Shown here: one piece after another, positions 61,911 through 64,000 of the stretch
Position numbering within the stretch: the stretch's first letter is position 1
Layout: each line of letters starts with the position of its first letter
DNA from: Marinobacterium sedimentorum
GTDB lineage: Bacteria > Pseudomonadota > Gammaproteobacteria > Pseudomonadales > Balneatricaceae
DNA: 64,000 bases
Assembly: GCF_024267675.1 (NCBI RefSeq)
Contig: NZ_JALDYX010000024.1
Span: forward strand, 1 to 64,000
Reading direction: 5' to 3'
Program-made: the position numbers and the translations under genes
Notes under the pieces: model-generated
The model's input: the letters and a program-made list of their open reading frames with translations, nothing else
The model's database searches: none
Told to the model about the DNA's origin: nothing

Positions 61911-62073
61911 AGGTAAGTTTTCTTGTACTGGTAATTTACGTATAAAATGCAAACTGTGACGCCGAGTCGGCAGCTTGCAGCCATATAAAGGCAACGATTC
62001 GACTAAGTTTGGTAAGTTTACCAATTTTTTTATTTAATGTTTGATTTATTTCCATCAAAAGCGTAAGTTTTAC
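61911..62073. promoter_or_regulatory. edd/gap divergent control region with HexR-like palindromes
   Basis: Four related sites: GGTAAGTTTTC (61912-61922), GTAATTTAC (61931-61939), TTGGTAA-GT-TTACCAA (62009-62024, perfect 7+7) and CGTAAGTTTTACAAAA (62062-62077). The core GTAA-n-TTAC recalls the TGTAAT...ATTACA sites of HexR, the regulator of edd/gap/pyk genes in this bacterial group. Binding is inference; no hexR gene is in the window. Confidence 0.55.
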
Positions 62074-62113
62074 AAAATTAAAACAGCAGATCGATGCAGC
62101 AGAGGTTTTTGAC

Positions 62114-63118
62114 ATGACTATACGCGTTGCTATTAATGGTTTTGGTCGCATTGGCCGCAATGTCCTGCGGGCACTTTACGAAAACAATTACCGTGATCGC
62201 ATCCACGTTGTCGCTATCAACGATCTCGGCGACGCCGCTATCAATTCCCACCTGTTCCAGTTCGACAGCGTACACGGCCGTTTCAACGGCAGCGTAAGCC
62301 ACGATAACGAGTCCATGACCGTCAACAACGACCGCATCAGCATCACCTCTGTGCGCAACCCGGCCGAGCTGCCCTGGGCACACCTGGACGTTGATGTTGT
62401 GTACGAATGCACCGGCCTGTTTACCAGCCGTGAAAAAGCGGCGGCTCACCTGAGCGCTGGCGCACGTAAAGTCATCATCTCGGCGCCCGGTACCGGCGTT
62501 GATGCCACCGTGGTCTACGGTGTTAACGATAGCACTCTGCGCCAGAGCGATGAGATTATTTCCAACGCTTCATGCACCACCAACTGCCTGGCACCGGTGG
62601 CACAGGTTCTGCAGCGCGAGATCGGCATCGAAAGCGGCCTGATGACCACTATCCATGCCTACACCAATGATCAGAACCTGTCGGATGTGTATCACACCGA
62701 TCTGTACCGTGCCCGCTCTGCTACTCAGTCCATGATTCCGACCAAAACCGGCGCTGCTGCTGCGGTAGGCCTGGTACTGCCGGAGCTGGCGGGCAAGTTC
62801 GACGGCATGGCGGTGCGTGTACCGACTATCAACGTCTCCCTGGTCGATCTGGCGTTTATCGCCGAACGCACCACCACGGTAGACGAAGTCAACGCCCTGC
62901 TGCAGGCCGCGGCGGAAAAATCCCCGGTACTGGGCTTCAACACCCTGCCGCTGGTGTCCGTCGATTTCAACCATTGCCCTCTGTCGTCGACCTTCGACGC
63001 CACTCAGACCAAAGTCTCCGGCCGTCTCGTCAAGGTCATGGCCTGGTATGACAACGAGTGGGGCTTCTCGAACCGCATGCTTGATAACACTCTTGCCCTG
63101 GTTAACGCCCCGGCCTAA
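62114..63118 (+). CDS. gap: glyceraldehyde-3-phosphate dehydrogenase, type I
   Basis: 334 aa. The NAD fold opens IRVAINGFGRIGRNVLRALY; the catalytic Cys is in SNASCTTNCLAP and the paired His in TTIHAYTNDQ, and the C-terminal WYDNEWGFSNRM is standard. The INDLGD segment places an Asp where NAD specificity is usually set. The NDQNLSDVYHTD wording resembles the Pseudomonas gap-1 enzyme that lies divergent from edd. pyk begins 16 nt after its stop codon. Confidence 0.95.
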   Translation: MTIRVAINGFGRIGRNVLRALYENNYRDRIHVVAINDLGDAAINSHLFQFDSVHGRFNGSVSHDNESMTVNNDRISITSVRNPAELPWAHLDVDVVYECTGLFTSREKAAAHLSAGARKVIISAPGTGVDATVVYGVNDSTLRQSDEIISNASCTTNCLAPVAQVLQREIGIESGLMTTIHAYTNDQNLSDVYHTDLYRARSATQSMIPTKTGAAAAVGLVLPELAGKFDGMAVRVPTINVSLVDLAFIAERTTTVDEVNALLQAAAEKSPVLGFNTLPLVSVDFNHCPLSSTFDATQTKVSGRLVKVMAWYDNEWGFSNRMLDNTLALVNAPA

Positions 63119-63134
63119 TGGAGCAGCATTAAAA

Positions 63135-64000
63135 ATGTTACGCCGAACCAAGATCGTCGCTACGCTCGGACCTGCGACCAGCAGCCCGGAAATGCTCGAA
63201 AAACTGATCGCCGCGGGTACTGATGTGGTGCGCCTGAACTTCTCCCACGGGGAAGCGGCAGACCACCAGGCCCGTGCCAGCCTGGTGCGTGAAATCAGCC
63301 GCAAACAGGGTCGCTTCGTCGCCATTCTGGGCGACCTGCAGGGGCCCAAGATTCGCATCTCGCGCTTCAAGAATCACAAGGTCAGCCTGACCAAGGGCCA
63401 GGCCTTCGCACTGGATTCGACGCTGGACAAGGATGCGGGCGACGAAACTCAGGTCGGCATCGACTTTGAAGCCCTGATCCGCGATGCCCGCATCGGCGAC
63501 GTACTGCTGCTGGATGATGGCCGCGTTGAGCTCAAGGTCACCGCCGTATCCGATACGCGCATCGATTCCGAAGTGCTGGTGGGCGGCGTGCTGTCGAACA
63601 ACAAGGGCATCAACCGCCTCGGTGGTGGTTTGTCTGCCAAGGCGCTGACCGACAAGGATCGCGAAGACATCAAGACCGCCGCCGCCATTGGCGTCGACTA
63701 TGTTGCCGTGTCCTTCCCCCGTGACGCCTCCGATATGGAAGAAGCCCGCGTACTGCTGCGCGCCGCCGGCTCCAACGCCGGCCTGATCGCCAAAATCGAG
63801 CGTGCTGAAACCGTCGCCGACGACGCAATTCTGGATGGCATCATTCGCGCTTCCGAAGCCGTCATGGTTGCCCGTGGCGACCTGGCGGTGGAAATAGGTG
63901 ATGCGGAACTGGTGGCGGTACAGAAGCACATCATTGCCCGTGCCCGCACCCTGAATAAGGTGGTGATCACCGCGACCCAGATGATGGAGTCCATGATCAG
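63135..64000 (+). CDS. pyk: pyruvate kinase, 5' part
   Basis: The first 288 codons, running off the window end. It starts MLRRTKIVATLGPATSSPEM and shows RLNFSHGEAADH, GDLQGPKIRISRFKNHKV, DYVAVSFPRDASDM, LIAKIERAET and the metal-binding VMVARGDLAVEI, all hallmarks of pyruvate kinase. GGAG lies 11 nt before the ATG. It was probably co-transcribed with gap, coupling the lower glycolytic steps to the Entner-Doudoroff genes under shared control. Confidence 0.95.
   Translation, partial: MLRRTKIVATLGPATSSPEMLEKLIAAGTDVVRLNFSHGEAADHQARASLVREISRKQGRFVAILGDLQGPKIRISRFKNHKVSLTKGQAFALDSTLDKDAGDETQVGIDFEALIRDARIGDVLLLDDGRVELKVTAVSDTRIDSEVLVGGVLSNNKGINRLGGGLSAKALTDKDREDIKTAAAIGVDYVAVSFPRDASDMEEARVLLRAAGSNAGLIAKIERAETVADDAILDGIIRASEAVMVARGDLAVEIGDAELVAVQKHIIARARTLNKVVITATQMMESMI

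Overview
This window looks like a chromosomal segment of a marine, Oceanospirillales/Pseudomonadales-type gammaproteobacterium (moderately high GC, all tRNA genes encode CCA). Supporting signs are the tig-clpP-clpX cluster, uvrC-pgsA followed by tRNA-Gly/Cys/Leu, an Entner-Doudoroff edd-glk operon facing gap-pyk, and a Pseudomonas-style puu polyamine locus. A near-perfect gammaproteobacterial dif site at 37185-37212 suggests the segment lies at the replication terminus, or carries an element that uses XerCD.

Layout. 1-8 kb: end of tRNA-His, protein-quality-control genes (tig, clpP, clpX), a 164-bp MITE-like palindrome, a DUF1853 gene, uvrC and pgsA, then a tRNA cluster with a consensus promoter. 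8.5-11 kb: an ada-alkA alkylation-repair operon lying between two identical tRNA-Cys genes. 11-18 kb: a KfrA-like DNA-binding protein, a GacA/UvrY-like response regulator, a SnoaL-like protein, DNA helicase IV (helD) and an exported protein. 18-24 kb: gamma-glutamylputrescine catabolism, puuA-aldehyde dehydrogenase-puuB on the minus strand and puuD-puuR on the plus strand, with shared GATCAAT-type sites. 24-31 kb: two split-barrel flavin-fold proteins (one fused to a GAF domain), a cytochrome c, a Tat-exported solute-binding protein and a dCache-HAMP adenylate cyclase, which look like parts of one sensory or redox system. 31-36 kb: histone-deacetylase-like enzyme, fused E1 alpha/beta 2-oxoacid dehydrogenase, ChaC, a Xre-RES toxin-antitoxin pair and a DUF4197 protein.

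37-54 kb is a lower-GC accessory island that starts just beside dif and ends near a tyrosine recombinase (52331-53620). It holds an intact higB-higA-primase/helicase operon (a TOTE-type archaeo-eukaryotic primase fused to an SF2 helicase), truncated brxL and hsdR, a RimK ligase with an extra RCK_C-like domain, a membrane pentapeptide-repeat protein, small metal-domain-like proteins, and a second, shredded copy of the helicase/higBA/hsdR set at 48.6-51.6 kb. Two related gene-poor tails of about 1.2 kb (37.2-38.46 and 42.56-43.77 kb) share a long hairpin and a 66-67 nt element whose folding is preserved despite sequence change.

54-64 kb returns to core metabolism: a VOC protein, a lipoprotein-DUF3047 pair, and the aldo/keto reductase-hexose-6-phosphate mutarotase-glk-edd operon divergent from gap and pyk (pyk runs off the end). 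The edd/gap intergenic region carries several GTAA-TTAC palindromes resembling HexR-type operators; eda is not in the window.

Separately, a dispersed MITE family with ends AGCAGCCTGTCGG occurs four times (12965, 28542, 33983 and a solo end at 35195). All calls are from reading the sequence; no searches were run.
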